Shown piece after piece: positions 1 through 11,100 of a stretch of 64,000 bases of DNA. The position numbers and the translations under genes are program-made. The DNA is taken from contig JARHVA010000021.1 in assembly GCA_037957365.1 (NCBI GenBank), positions 4,112,001 through 4,176,000 of the forward strand. The letters run 5' to 3'. Origin of the DNA: Torreya grandis (taxonomy: Eukaryota; Streptophyta; Pinopsida; Cupressales; Taxaceae). Positions within the stretch are counted from its first letter, which is position 1, and every line of letters begins with the position of its first letter. The notes below the pieces were generated by a model. That model had not been told where the DNA came from, ran no database searches, and saw only the letters and a program-made list of their open reading frames with translations.

Positions 1-2810
1 TCTTTTATTTCTCCATGGCTGCATTTTGTTACTTTGGTTGTGGACTCTACATATCTTGTTATTATGTTGACGGTAGCATAACTAATTATTCCTATGATTC
101 CTTCATGATTTTTTTGTATTGTCTCACCTTAGGCTCAAGTACACCCTATTCATGTTATTGTTCCTTCTCTTCACCAGGCATGGTTGTATCCATGGGTTCC
201 TCTTCTTCCTCAGTGCTCTTATATAATTTAGTCTGTTTAGATAATTTTGATGCACTTAGTTGTTCTTTTTGTACCAGTTTCTTTGTTTTAGATTTGGATA
301 GAGGATTGAGTGTCTTCTTCTATTTCTTCACTCCCTAAGGTTGAGGTTGTTGATCTAGTTGCACACTAATTTTTTCTACATGTATGCCAAAAGATACCAT
401 CCTTTCCTGCATTATTTGTGAGGGCTTCACAATCGAATGTGTGAGTGTTCACTTAAACAAGAGTTATTTAGGGTTGTTTTCTATAGATAAGTCTATAACA
501 TGCATAGAAGATGATCCTACAATTGGTTCTATTAAAAATATTTTGACTTCTAATTTTTACTGAGCTACTTCCTATCCTATAGTGTCAACAAAAATAAAAT
601 CAAGTGGTTGAGTGATATCAACCCAAAGGTCTTGCCTTACCTAATTGTGCATTTGGCAAGTACACACTACTTTCCAAAAGAAGAATTATTTTTCCTCTTC
701 TACATCACACACCTCAATGTTGATGTCTTAAAACATTGATTAAATCACTTATTTTTCTTCTACACCTATTTCACGTAGGTTGCACTCAATATCTATTCAT
801 CAAACAATGGGGTGATCAATCCATGACTTTGCTTGCCAAATTCATTTTTTTGGTGAAGATGGTGAGGCTCTACATACAGGTGTTTTCCTCTTTCTTTTCT
901 TTGTCTATGTTAAATCTTGTAGTTGTGTTGGTTGTGTGGGTTATTGTGTAGGTACTTGCTCTGCATGTTGTTTTTGGGCCTATAGGGGGATGGTTTGCAA
1001 TGGAGGTATAGACCTTACAGCTAAATATTTCTATTGATATACCTCAACCTTTGCTTCAACTAGTGAAATGAAGAATGGCATTAGAGTGATAGTTGGGCTA
1101 GCTAAATTATTTACCTTTATCTTTATGCCATTTTGTAGCTTGGTAATAGATGAATGTTGACTTAGATACTACATGACATCCTAAAAAATCTTTGGATGCG
1201 ATAAAATTATCATAAGTGATTATAGACACCATGCATTAAACCACCCCAATTATTCATCGTATTGACTAGTTTTGGTCCATGCAATGCTTGTGAAGGCATT
1301 ACCTAGACAAAAATTGGTAGTGATAATTATTGGCCCTAGGGGAGACTTCCTATGAGTGAAACACAACAATAGGACCAATAATTGATATTAAAAGTTTTAC
1401 ATAGTTCTTGAAAGTACCTTTTAGATATTGGAGGTGAACTTGGTTGCTAAAAATTTAGGCTAATTAAAATCCTCATACAGCTTCATCATTCGATATGCAA
1501 TGTCAATGACGCCTCTTATTGTTTGCTTTGCATGTTTTTTAGTTTGCCAAAACCTCTTAGTAATACACTATACCATGTTGCACAGTGAAACATCCACAAT
1601 TGAATCAATAAGGTTTCTTCTACCTATCCTAGTGGTTTATTATTCTCTAATATCTGAGTGAAGTGGTGGTGTTATAGAATTGTATTGCATTAGATATTTT
1701 CCATGATTGGGTAGGCTAGTTGCTCTTGACATTGAGTGTGCATTGATCCAGATGGTAATATATTGAGCTAGATGAATAACACCTTGATTTTACTGACATA
1801 ACAATGTCATCATGACTTTGTCTAATTGGACAAATATAGGCATCTTAATCAACCTTTCAGTGTTAGAACCATAAAGTGAATGTTGTAGTGTTAAAGTTTA
1901 TATTTGTGCTCCTTTTTGGGATTCTAGAGCAAACATAGTAGATTTTTCTCCGCTAATAAAATCAAAGGGTTATGGACCATTGTAATTCATTTTTAAGATC
2001 CCTAACCCTATTCCCATTTCCTCCTTCTAAGCATTGAATAGTGGGATAAATAGTTGACCTCTATCTATGGTTGGATGAATGAGCAAAGCTGATGGTTAAT
2101 ATGAGGAATTTAACTCTAGTGTGAAATATGCCCATAAATAGATAGTCGAAAGGCCAATCATAGAATTATCATGTTAATGAAAGAATGTAATGCCTGTTCA
2201 TTGTCCATATCTTTTTATTTTATAATTGTTTGGCACCCAAGTTTGCGTTACCAGCTCCTTTAAATCCATTAACTATATGTGTATGAATGTTCTATTTATA
2301 ATTAATAGTAGATGATATTAATCATCTTGATGGGGATGTTTGGTGCCTAGGTTGTGTGATTTAGCTCTAGAATTTATTTCTAGTGAGTAGGTGTCCCTTA
2401 AGATTATCAATTTGTTTTATGCATCCACTTATTATTTTATTGTCAAATCTACTTTAAAACTACAAAAATCTTGAGATACTACATGATTAATGGTCTGACA
2501 TAAAAATTGGTCTTTCATCTACTATACCTATATTTTTACCGCCTTGTTGGACTTAATTACCAAGCTTGGTGTAATGGTGGCAAGCTATCCTAGATGAATT
2601 GTCTCAACCAGGTGGTCACATCCTTCAATGATAACTGGTTGTGGTGATTGTGATGTGTTGTGAAGCAATGATAATACTAACAAACATTCTAACCTATGAA
2701 AAAAAATAGAAAATAAATAACATTAAATAAAATCCTAACTACATGGTGTTACTCAACACCCACTCAATTTCTAACAACATGATAGAGATTAAAGATGATA
2801 TGGCTTAAGC
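1..2810 (-). pseudogene. Post-integrase region of element A, likely accessory ORF relic
   Basis: Between the integrase C-terminus and the left edge the minus strand holds broken coding-like segments. The clearest is at about 340-15, where one frame reads a lysine-rich run (KKQKK, KSKTKK) followed by an acidic run (EEEEEP) and another acidic patch. This resembles the charged linker that follows the first domain of ORF3 in element C, and lies about 2.5 kb past integrase in both elements. The middle part (about 1000-2700) has open stretches with no domain I recognise. Homology to C ORF3 is inferred from position and composition, not from an alignment. Confidence 0.4.
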
Positions 2811-2814
2811 CTAC

Positions 2815-3840
2815 AACTATTAATTTACCTTGGTAAAATGGTTCCCTATAAATATATAAGTACTATGGTACCCTATGGTGATACGTAGTGAATGATATAG
2901 GGTCATTTCCATTATATGCACATATTTCCTAAAAATTCTTTAAATCTACTCTTGTAAAGCAATATAGTTTGATCCAGGTAAAATTGCTTAGATCACAGAT
3001 TATGCTTTCTAACTTTATTTATTGATTTATTAGGTCCACTATGCTCTTACCCTATCTTATTACATCTTAGTGAAATCTAGTAGTCATGCCCTTAATGAGT
3101 CCTGATCCCTTAACCTCATGATCATTTCAATGTGCAAATTGGGTAAAATGTACTCCATAGGCATTATTGCCTCAATGCCATATACTAATTATAAGTGAGT
3201 GAATCTAGTGGCTCACTTTTAATATGTGTGACAGGCCCATAGAATTTTAGGAATGTGATCCTAACAATCATCTCTCTAGACATTTCAAATTTTTATCAAC
3301 ATCTTACCCAAAATTTTATTTGATGCTTCTGCCTATCCATTAGCCTACAGATGGTAAGCTATACGTTTATGGTGTGATATCATGAATTCTTCCATGAGAG
3401 TCTTACTAGTATTATTAAGAAAGTGCATGCCTCTATCACTTACCATCTTAAATGGACATCTAAACTATGTGATATTGTTTTCATATAAGAACTTGGCAAC
3501 ATCCTTTAGATCACAACTTGGAGTAGCAGTAGATTCTACCGATTTGGTGAAATAGTCAATTGTCATGATAACGTATTTGTCATGAATGTGATTACTTGGG
3601 AGAGAAATAGGTCTACACAATTTGATTCCTCATTATTCAAAAGGTTGTTCTACAATCATAGGAACCAAAGGCATTTCATCACACTAATTAGGCTTACCCA
3701 TTTGTTAATTGATGTCATAGTGTTAGCAATTATGTGCACATATTAAAAAAGTGTAGACCACTATAAACTATTCTAAAGTATTTTCTTGGGAGTAGCATCT
3801 CCTATGAAGTGTCCTCCTATAATACCTTGGTTAGCTTTTG
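2815..3840 (-). pseudogene. Gypsy integrase relic, element A
   Basis: Integrase would insert element cDNA into host DNA. Minus-strand pieces match a Gypsy integrase core in order: a GIKLCRP segment where the first catalytic Asp is normally found (here Lys), TIDYFTK, then SDRGMHF with the second Asp kept, then AEASNK with the catalytic Glu kept near 3325. Downstream is the C-terminal domain, with LLYKSRFKEFLG and ILPR-INS-RLKPYHL near 2830-2960, which is typical of plant Gypsy integrases. Several stops and frameshifts make it inactive. It follows RNase H, as expected for Ty3/Gypsy. Confidence 0.75.
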
Positions 3841-4084
3841 AAGCAATTGGGGTTGTTCATGTTCTAGAGTGACCCTGTATAATACATCATCTTTACCCAT
3901 CTTGTACTTGAAACCATTAATGATGCTATATGGTATAGCTTTGGTAACCATATATTTCTTGTCCCTCTCTATAATATAATGTGCAATAAAAGTTCCTTAT
4001 TCTAATAATTTTTTTATGTCCTCCATGTTATCAAGAACTACAATAATTCTAAATAAATGTGCATCAGGAGATTCATCTTTGTGT

Positions 4085-4520
4085 TACTCTGGTTCTTCCC
4101 TGTTATGTAGTCTATTGAGATTATATGGCCCCACATTCTCCCACCTCGGTTTCACATTGATTCAGAATTGAAATTTTGTGAAGAACATCAACCACCTAGA
4201 GATTTATTCCCCTAACATTGGTTTATTGACCAGGGATTGTAATGCCTAGTGGTCCGTGAAGAACTTAAAAGGAGTAACTAGTAATTAATGACAAAATTTT
4301 TGTAATGAAAACACCATGGTGAGCACTTCTCTCTTGGTGGTTGTGTAATTATTTTCCATATTTGAGAGTTTCCTACTTGCAAAATGTATTGTATGGTCTA
4401 TCCCACCTTCATCTATTGTGCTAAAATGACTCCTACTACAGTGCCTAAAGCATCCACATGTACATGGAATAGATTTATCTAATCAAGAAATAACAATATG
4501 GGTATTGTTACTAACCTTTA
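4085..4520 (-). pseudogene. Gypsy RNase H relic, element A
   Basis: RNase H degrades the RNA strand during reverse transcription. The minus strand reads HVDASGTVVG (first catalytic Asp), IHFASRKLSNMENNYTTTKR and FTDHQALQSLVNKP, which are the conserved blocks of the RNase H domain fused to RT in plant Gypsy elements. The tail WENVGPYNLNRLHN marks the hinge toward integrase. A few stops interrupt the frame, for example in the LVTPFKFFTD block. It directly follows the RT segment. Confidence 0.8.
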
Positions 4521-5430
4521 ATTTACATGAATAAATGTTTTTTCACACTCAGGTGTCTTTTCAAATTTGATGTCTTTACATAGTATCTTTTCCATGGCTG
4601 TTGATATAGTTGCATATATTTTTATGATTTTTTTATAATATCCGATATGAATTAGATTGGTGCGCACTTCAGTTGAGTTTTTAGGAGGTGGAATTCCTAC
4701 TATAATAATAATTTTAACTAGATCAACTATAATTCCATCATTGCAAACTATGTGACCCGATAAGACATAAAAAGGTGTAAATAATAGACATTTATTTAAA
4801 TTTAAGGTGATGTGCAAAGCCCTACATCGCTCTAGCATCAATTTGAGATTTGACAAGTGCTCTTTAAACATAGAAAAGGTTGACCAGTCATCTATATACA
4901 CCTCCATGAAATCATGAATGAACTCTTTAAATGCATTTACCACAACTCTAGAAAAGATAATAGGTGTGTTCTTTAAACCAAATGGCATTGACTTATTTGT
5001 AAATAACCCCCATTCACTAGTAAAGGTTATTTTGGTCTAATCTTCTTTAGCAATTGGAATTTTGTGGTACCCACTAAAACTATTTGTAAAGGAATATACC
5101 TCATGTCTAGCTACATATTTAATTACTCCATCCATAAAAAGGATAGGAAATGGATCATTGATGCAGGCATTGTTGAGTGTGCATTAATCCCCACACACTT
5201 GTATTTCTCCTATATTATTAGGTTGTGCCACCATGAGGCTCACCCATTCTGCATTATCAACTGGATAAACAAATCTACCTTCTTGAATTTGATCCAATTT
5301 AGTATTTAATTTATTTTTCATGTTAGGATTGAGTCTATAGGGTCACTTTTTAATTGGGCATGCACATTCCTTTAGCTTAATGTGCATCTCTCCTAAGGGT
5401 GGATATGTGCCTTTAACCTCTAAAACTTTA
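4521..5430 (-). pseudogene. Gypsy reverse transcriptase relic, element A
   Basis: The longest open piece, 4988-4518, begins MPFGLKN and keeps the active-site box as VYIDDW about 30 residues in, then LERCR, LNLNKC and GHIVC, the usual Ty3/Gypsy RT blocks, and ends in the connection to RNase H (TPECEKTF). Upstream pieces at 5000-5430 in other frames supply FSGYHKI, DPFPILF, AEWVSLMV and PLGEMHIKLKE, the N-terminal fingers. A frameshift just before MPFGLKN and stops upstream separate these pieces. The catalytic Asp pair is intact but the gene as a whole is dead. Confidence 0.9.
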
Positions 5431-6780
5431 CTTGGAAACACATCTTGGTAATATATTAATAGCTAAAAGGCTTTGGATATATTCTCTTGTCCCCAGTAAT
5501 CTCCCACCGATGCAAGCTTAGGGGTTGCTTCTATTCTAATATTTCCTCAAGTCTTCCCTAACAGTTCTTGATATATTTTTCCTAGTCCACTAGGCATAGT
5601 ATCTTGTCAAATGTGTTTTCATTCCCTTTGTGGGATGTCAATTACTACATAACTTCTCTTCTTCTACATGATATGTGCTTTGTATTGGTTTAGGCTCCTC
5701 TTCACATTATGGTTCAAAGAACCCTTCTAAATCAAGATCCCCATCACTATCGCTATCAATGGACTCTGTCAAATCATTATTTATTCTATTATAAGGATAA
5801 ATCTAGATTTTTTTTATTAGATTTGTAATTACATAATAAAAAATCTAGATCTTGTGTAGATTATTAATGAGAAGATGATTTAGTAACATTTATTAAATCT
5901 TCTACACGTCTGTGACAGAAAAAATTTGATCTTTTGTAGGGCATTTTGTATTAAAGGATTATCATCTTCAAGTATAAAAGTTTGGATAAAATCCATCTAA
6001 AGTTATAGCTAGTGTTTGGTTTCTCTTATATGATTTTGATGAATGTACCAGACTATTGGAAGAGGTTTAAGGGTATTATTAAATATGTGTGCCCAATATC
6101 AAGGTTTTACTCTCTGTGTCGTACCTATGTCCATGCATTGATGGGCATACAATTTAGGACATTGAAACTCTTGAAAAAAGGGCATTTTTTCTTTGATATT
6201 AGTTAGTAGATGAAACCTTGCATGCAATATTTCATAGACATCCTCCCAATACAAATATTTGTTTCTATGCACAACCCACCATGTTTTAGCAATTCTTTTC
6301 AGTGCATAGTTGAGTGTGTTGACTCATTATTCTACCTTTGGTCATGGTGTTCAAGCCTTAGGATGAATGGATTAAGATCTTTGATTGTAAAATATCGAGG
6401 TATTTATCATTCTATAGTGAACACCATATGCAAAGGTCTCAACTCATGATTTCTATAGGAACAATTCATAATGTGTGTATCTGAGTCATGACTTACAGAT
6501 GATGTTGAATCCTAGGGTAGGATTCCTTCAGGGGTAGGTTCAATGTAATCCATCATAGTTTCACTATTATTATACAAAAATTCTACCTCAGATCTTGTTG
6601 GTGAACATACTGAAGGAGAAACACATTCTTTAATTTGAATGTTTTTGGTTGGTGTCTTTGTGATAATTGGTTTAAATACCAATAGTTGTTCTTACTGCAT
6701 AGTATTAGGCATCCACTTATAACATTAAAAAAATCACCCCAATTTGCCTTTCATTTGTATCCACCTTACACCAATTATTG
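5431..6780 (-). pseudogene. Protease-RT linker of element A
   Basis: About 1.3 kb between the protease and RT. At about 5690-5780 the minus strand reads an acidic patch (DSDGDLDLEGFFEP) followed by EEEPKPIQSTYHVEE. Gypsy pol proteins of this type usually carry a variable, acidic spacer here. Farther upstream (6000-6450) short open pieces occur in all three frames without a domain I can name. No capsid-like segment is visible, in contrast to the same interval of element C. Confidence 0.4.
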
Positions 6781-6784
6781 TCCT

Positions 6785-7215
6785 TATAAGAATTAAGATA
6801 TTATGGTTCCTTAGGAATGATATTTGGCTTATGTTCAAATTTGTTTAGAGGTATGACTACTATATTATCTTTATGATGTGCTTCTAGTTGATTAGACATA
6901 GTGTTAATAATCATTTGGCCATCATAGGCCCATTTATTACCAATTGAGGTAGGGTAATGGGTTTTTATTATCTTCATATCAATGACTTTGAATTCTTCTC
7001 GTAAGCTAAGTTCAGCTACTTTAATTTCAACATCTTCTAGTCAACTAATAGGTTTGACTCTATTGTAATCCACTAAGCTTAATGTTACTAGACTATAACT
7101 CAAAGTTGGTCGGCCAATGGATTCCAATAATGGATAGAGGAATCATATTAATGATACTTCCAAAGTCAAATACTAAATTTGAGATTTCATATCCAACCAA
7201 CTCGATAACTAGTCA
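6785..7215 (-). pseudogene. Retroviral-type aspartyl protease relic, element A
   Basis: The protease would cut the Gag-Pol polyprotein. The minus strand reads ELVGYEISNLVFDFGS, INMIPLSIIG and SSNIKLSGLQ, matching the plant Gypsy protease pattern with the active-site triplet D-T/S-G present here as DFGS, so the second position is altered. Further on, NKWAYDGQMIIN and VIPLNKFEHKPN match the protease-to-pol connection (the usual GRPWAY block). The domain lies between Gag and RT as expected. Stops and frameshifts are present. Confidence 0.6.
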
Positions 7216-7589
7216 TGAATCCACATCCCAGGGCTTCTTAATCTTGACATACTAAATACTTTGTTAGCCCTTGTCTGTCCTCACTATGCACACTCTAGAG
7301 GATTGTGAAGGAGGTTCATGATATTATGGGATATATCCTCATTGAAAAATGTGTTAATTATTTTCATTAGATCTGTCAAAGCAGTCATAATTCCTTCTTG
7401 TTACATGATCCAAATAATTTGCTCATACATTTGAGCATTAATATAAGTGTTATCCTCATCAAAAATTAATTTCTATTGTATTTCCTACAATACCTATGCA
7501 ACTTGATATATTAAATTATTTTTTATTATAGGGTTAGGATATTTATCTTGTTGAACTTTTCTAATACCTAGACCCTGATACATCTCTAA

Positions 7590-9075
7590 TGGAGGTAACC
7601 CTTATTTATCCCTTTGTTGCCTTGTTACGGCTTGCACAAATGCATTTTCCTTTGGTTGTGCATTAATCATGTTTATGTTACGCATTGGATTCTCCTTTAT
7701 TTTTTTTATAAAATGGTAGTCTTCTATTTGATTTTGACCTTCAGTCCTATAATATACACAATAAACTTGCCTTTGGAGATTTGTGGGATAGTTATTCACA
7801 AAATGATTATATGCTTCACATAGATAATATTTCATAGGCAATCAATTTTGCCAATTATCATTATTTTGACCTCCTTGATATCTGACATGATATCCTCCCC
7901 AATATCTTCCTTTGTATCCTCTATTCGGTTGATATCCCCAACCTTGGTATTTTTGTTATGGCTTGCACTAATGTTGAGGAGAGATTGGGGTCCAAGTTGC
8001 TTGTCGTGTTTAAAGATTTATGTTGTTCCATGGTTGTACATATTGACCAGAATATTGATAAGATGGAGATGACATATTATTATAGATAGCTAAACCTTAT
8101 GGATAGTACTATGGTGATGATGGCATCTAATATTATGGTGATGAATTCACCCAAACTAGACTACCTTGATTTGCATTTTTCTTCTCCACATCTGGTCCTA
8201 GAACTGCTTGCTTCGTAATGGGTATTTGTTGGGTAAAAACTATGAAGATGTTCTTTTTTATATCTTGATTTGAATCTTGCAATGTGTGTCAACTATTCTT
8301 GTCATGATTTGTAGATTTGAAAAAATTACAATACATGCTATGTGATTTCTAAATATATTGCTGAAGGAGATGGCATTTGTATGTAGGATATCCCACTACC
8401 CTACAAAGTTCACAAAATTATGTTTTAATTGTCAGGAAATCATTCCTATGATGTCCCTTGTGACCACACTCTATGCACCATAAACTTAATTTGGGCTTGT
8501 CATTTTAAGGCATTTAATTCATCCTCATCATAATATCATCTAACTTAGCTTCTACTTTTGATCCTATCGAGGGGCGTTCTACATAATCTTCTATTTGCTT
8601 AACATTGATGGTAGCAGATCAAGCATCAACTTTGGTGGAGAACTAGGTTTTCATGAAATCAAACCTTATTATGGGTCATAAACCTTATATGAACCAAGCA
8701 TCATTATCTTTATCTTCAAGAATAAAATCAATTTTATTTATTACGTCAGACAACCTGCGATCATATTCTCCAACTATTTCCCCTTATTTTTGTTGAATCT
8801 CATTTAGATCTTGGATCACTTGATTGGAGAATTTTTTACTTTGAATTTTTCTATCAACAATTATTTGAATTTTTTTAAATCCAGGGTATTGGCATTTCTT
8901 TTGCAAATGAACTTCAAAGTGCATCCTCCCAAAGCTCCTACAAGTTTGCATTTCTTTACATCATCTAATGTAACCCCTTTTATAACCCATTTCATCTCAC
9001 ATGTGACTAATTACTATTTTAGATCTAAAGATCCATCATATGACATTAAAGTTACAAACATACCTACATGAAGTG
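7590..9075 (-). pseudogene. Gag relic with four zinc-knuckle remnants, element A
   Basis: Gag forms the particle and binds RNA. The capsid part lies at about 8530-9075 (minus). Four CCHC-like boxes follow: CIECGHKGHHRND at about 8478-8436, CELCRVVGYPTYKC at about 8412-8370, a CNFFKSTNHDKNS box near 8335-8295, and YYLCEAYNHFVNNY at about 7835-7790. In the last box both outer Cys are Tyr, which needs one G-to-A change each. Before the last box is a Gly/Tyr/Gln-rich stretch (YQGWGYQPNRGYKGRYWGGY). Four knuckles is more than the one or two usual in plant Gypsy Gag; element C has the same number. Confidence 0.65.
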
Positions 9076-10440
9076 CCATATTTAATGGATTGTTAGCTAT
9101 TAATGCAAGTGTTTGAATACTAGTAACTATAATTGGTAGTGTCTACGCACCGATCATTATGTAATTGAGTTCACACTATTATTTTCAAGGATAACCAAGA
9201 ATTATACCTACTATAACTTTTTTATTTATAACACCTATTTGGTTTTTATACTAAGCTTTCCAAACTTGTCGATAAAGGAATTAAACCAGCCTGAGTCAAC
9301 TTCTCTCTTTGTAGCTTCTATAAATAGAGCAGTCTTGGGGGATGCATACTCTTAAAATGAATGATGATTATTTACATCTTTTTCCTTTGAACTTGAACCT
9401 ATAATATTACTACCTTCAAATTTAACATTTTCCTAGGAAATTTCCTTCCTGATTCCAATGAAAAGCCCCTTAGTTAACTATGACGTACCTCTACTTCCTA
9501 ACTGATCTACCTCAGCATCTCTACTTCTAGCATCCTCTTTCTCATCTAGCCTTTCATCATATTTAGAATACCCTTCTCTTTCATCATCTTCCACACCTTA
9601 TTTCAGAAACCTTTCTTATCTAGCATCATTGCCTTGCACTTATCCAGCTCTGACAACTTCTAATTTACTTCTATTCCTATTCACAGTTACTTCAGGTTTA
9701 GTTGTCTGATTCCATCTTTGTTGTCATAGCTCTCTCAAGACCCAAAATTTTCTTTTCACTTAGAGTCTTTTCACCTTCCATTTTCTAGGATCAGGTTCAT
9801 AGTTCCTCTTACTCATCTCTTCATCTTCCACATTATCTCACACATACCTCCATGGTTCCCGATGTGACTACTCCATGTTGGCTAGAGTAGGCACCATGTC
9901 CTTTTCCACAACCAACATCTTAATCAACAAGGGTAGTCATTACAAAAACTTCCTTTTGATTCCTTGAAAAAATCAATCATGTACAATCTCAAAAGCTATG
10001 TATCCTTGTACAATGAACTTTATGATATATCCATCAACCTTAGTATTCATTTATTAATCTACTAATTGAGACCAATTATTATATATATTATGCAATCTCT
10101 CTAGCTTATCCTTAGTCCAATTTATAAATTTTATTCTCCTCAGGCTAAAGCAATAGTATTCTAATCTAGCTAACCATGCAACTAACAGTCCAAGCAATTC
10201 ACACCATAAAATTTCATATATTTCACCATAGATGTGTTCTTAGATGATCTCATATGCAATCTTTATAACTCTTCATGCTACTTGATTTGCAAAAATATTA
10301 ATTCTCTTGTCTAGCCATCATTTTAAGTCTCTCAGCCCTAGCAACCATCTTAGCATAGTTCATCCAATTTGGTTTCATGCTTACTACACCATTTTTAGCA
10401 AAAGTTCTTGGATTTTCACCAGAACATGCTAATTACATGG
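9076..10440 (-). pseudogene. Charged coding-like region upstream of Gag, element A
   Basis: The minus strand holds broken but strongly charged protein-like pieces: DDEREGYSKYDERLDEKED and RSRDAEVDQLGSRGTS near 9500-9600, KRNYEPDPRKWKVKRL near 9770-9830, and PNWMNYAKMVARAERLKMM near 10320-10380. These could be the Gag N-terminus or a separate short upstream ORF. No catalytic motif or named domain is visible. The assignment to element A rests only on strand and position. Confidence 0.3.
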
Positions 10441-10713
10441 ATAACTTGCATAGTAAGGAGCATAATAGGTGATAGAGAGATGGAAATAATATATACCACA
10501 TATAACATCTTTAATTAGACCAAAAATTAGGGTGAAACATATATATAAAGGAATAATACCATAATTTATATCACATCATATTATAGAATAAATCAAATAG
10601 AGTATTTGACTGTGCACACACCATACATAAAATAAAATAAGGCAAAACCATAACAATACAATTTATATTAATCTCTATCAACACATCAAACCATATTCTA
10701 TTACATCAAAGTG

Positions 10714-10723
10714 CTATTTATAG
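10714..10723 (-). promoter_or_regulatory. TATA-like box, possible 5' LTR promoter of element A
   Basis: The minus strand reads CTATAAATAG, a strong plant TATA form, upstream of the relic Gag of element A and pointing toward it. This is where the 5' LTR promoter should be. No second LTR lies in the window, so it cannot be confirmed. The surrounding 10441-11100 is AT-rich and shows no coding signal. Confidence 0.3.
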
Positions 10724-11100
10724 TCTTTTATAAACATGATGTCTCTTAACCTTCCAACCTTCTGATAAATAAATTTAAAGACTCTTTGCATTCTCCAATT
10801 AGACTTTCAAGGCTGACTAAGTATAAAACTACACAAAAGACAAAACTAAACACTTCACACATGTGTTTATCTTATATACTTCATATTTTTAGCAAGTTCC
10901 ATTCTACGCTCAATAATAGGATTATCTAGATATATGTTTTACAATAATAATATATTATATTTTTCTTTACATTATGTCAAATAGCTTAGATTGATTTGGA
11001 TAGATTTAATGATTTTTGTTGACTTATCATTACATGAAAGAATAGATCAATATAATGATAACACATGAGCATCATTCACATTATTTTTAGATAAGGTAGA

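Larger units (their letters stand above)
1..10900 (-). mobile_element. Ty3/Gypsy LTR retrotransposon A (decayed, 3' end outside window)
   Basis: Reading the minus strand from right to left gives the standard Ty3/Gypsy order: Gag with zinc knuckles, protease, reverse transcriptase, RNase H and integrase. Each domain is recognisable by family motifs but broken by stops and frameshifts. After integrase about 2.8 kb of further relic coding sequence runs to the left edge, so the 3' LTR lies outside the window. A TATA-like site near 10714 may mark the 5' LTR, but no LTR pair can be checked. Lineage resembles element C in Gag and pol and in having a long post-pol region, as in Athila-type elements. 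Outer limits are approximate. Confidence 0.8.

Noticed and set aside
15..338. 107-residue Cys/Phe/Ser-rich ORF on the plus strand.
   Set aside because: It is the shadow of the minus-strand Lys/Glu-rich linker of element A.
5064..6449. Several plus-strand ORFs of 60-80 codons.
   Set aside because: They are antisense to element A RT and its linker.
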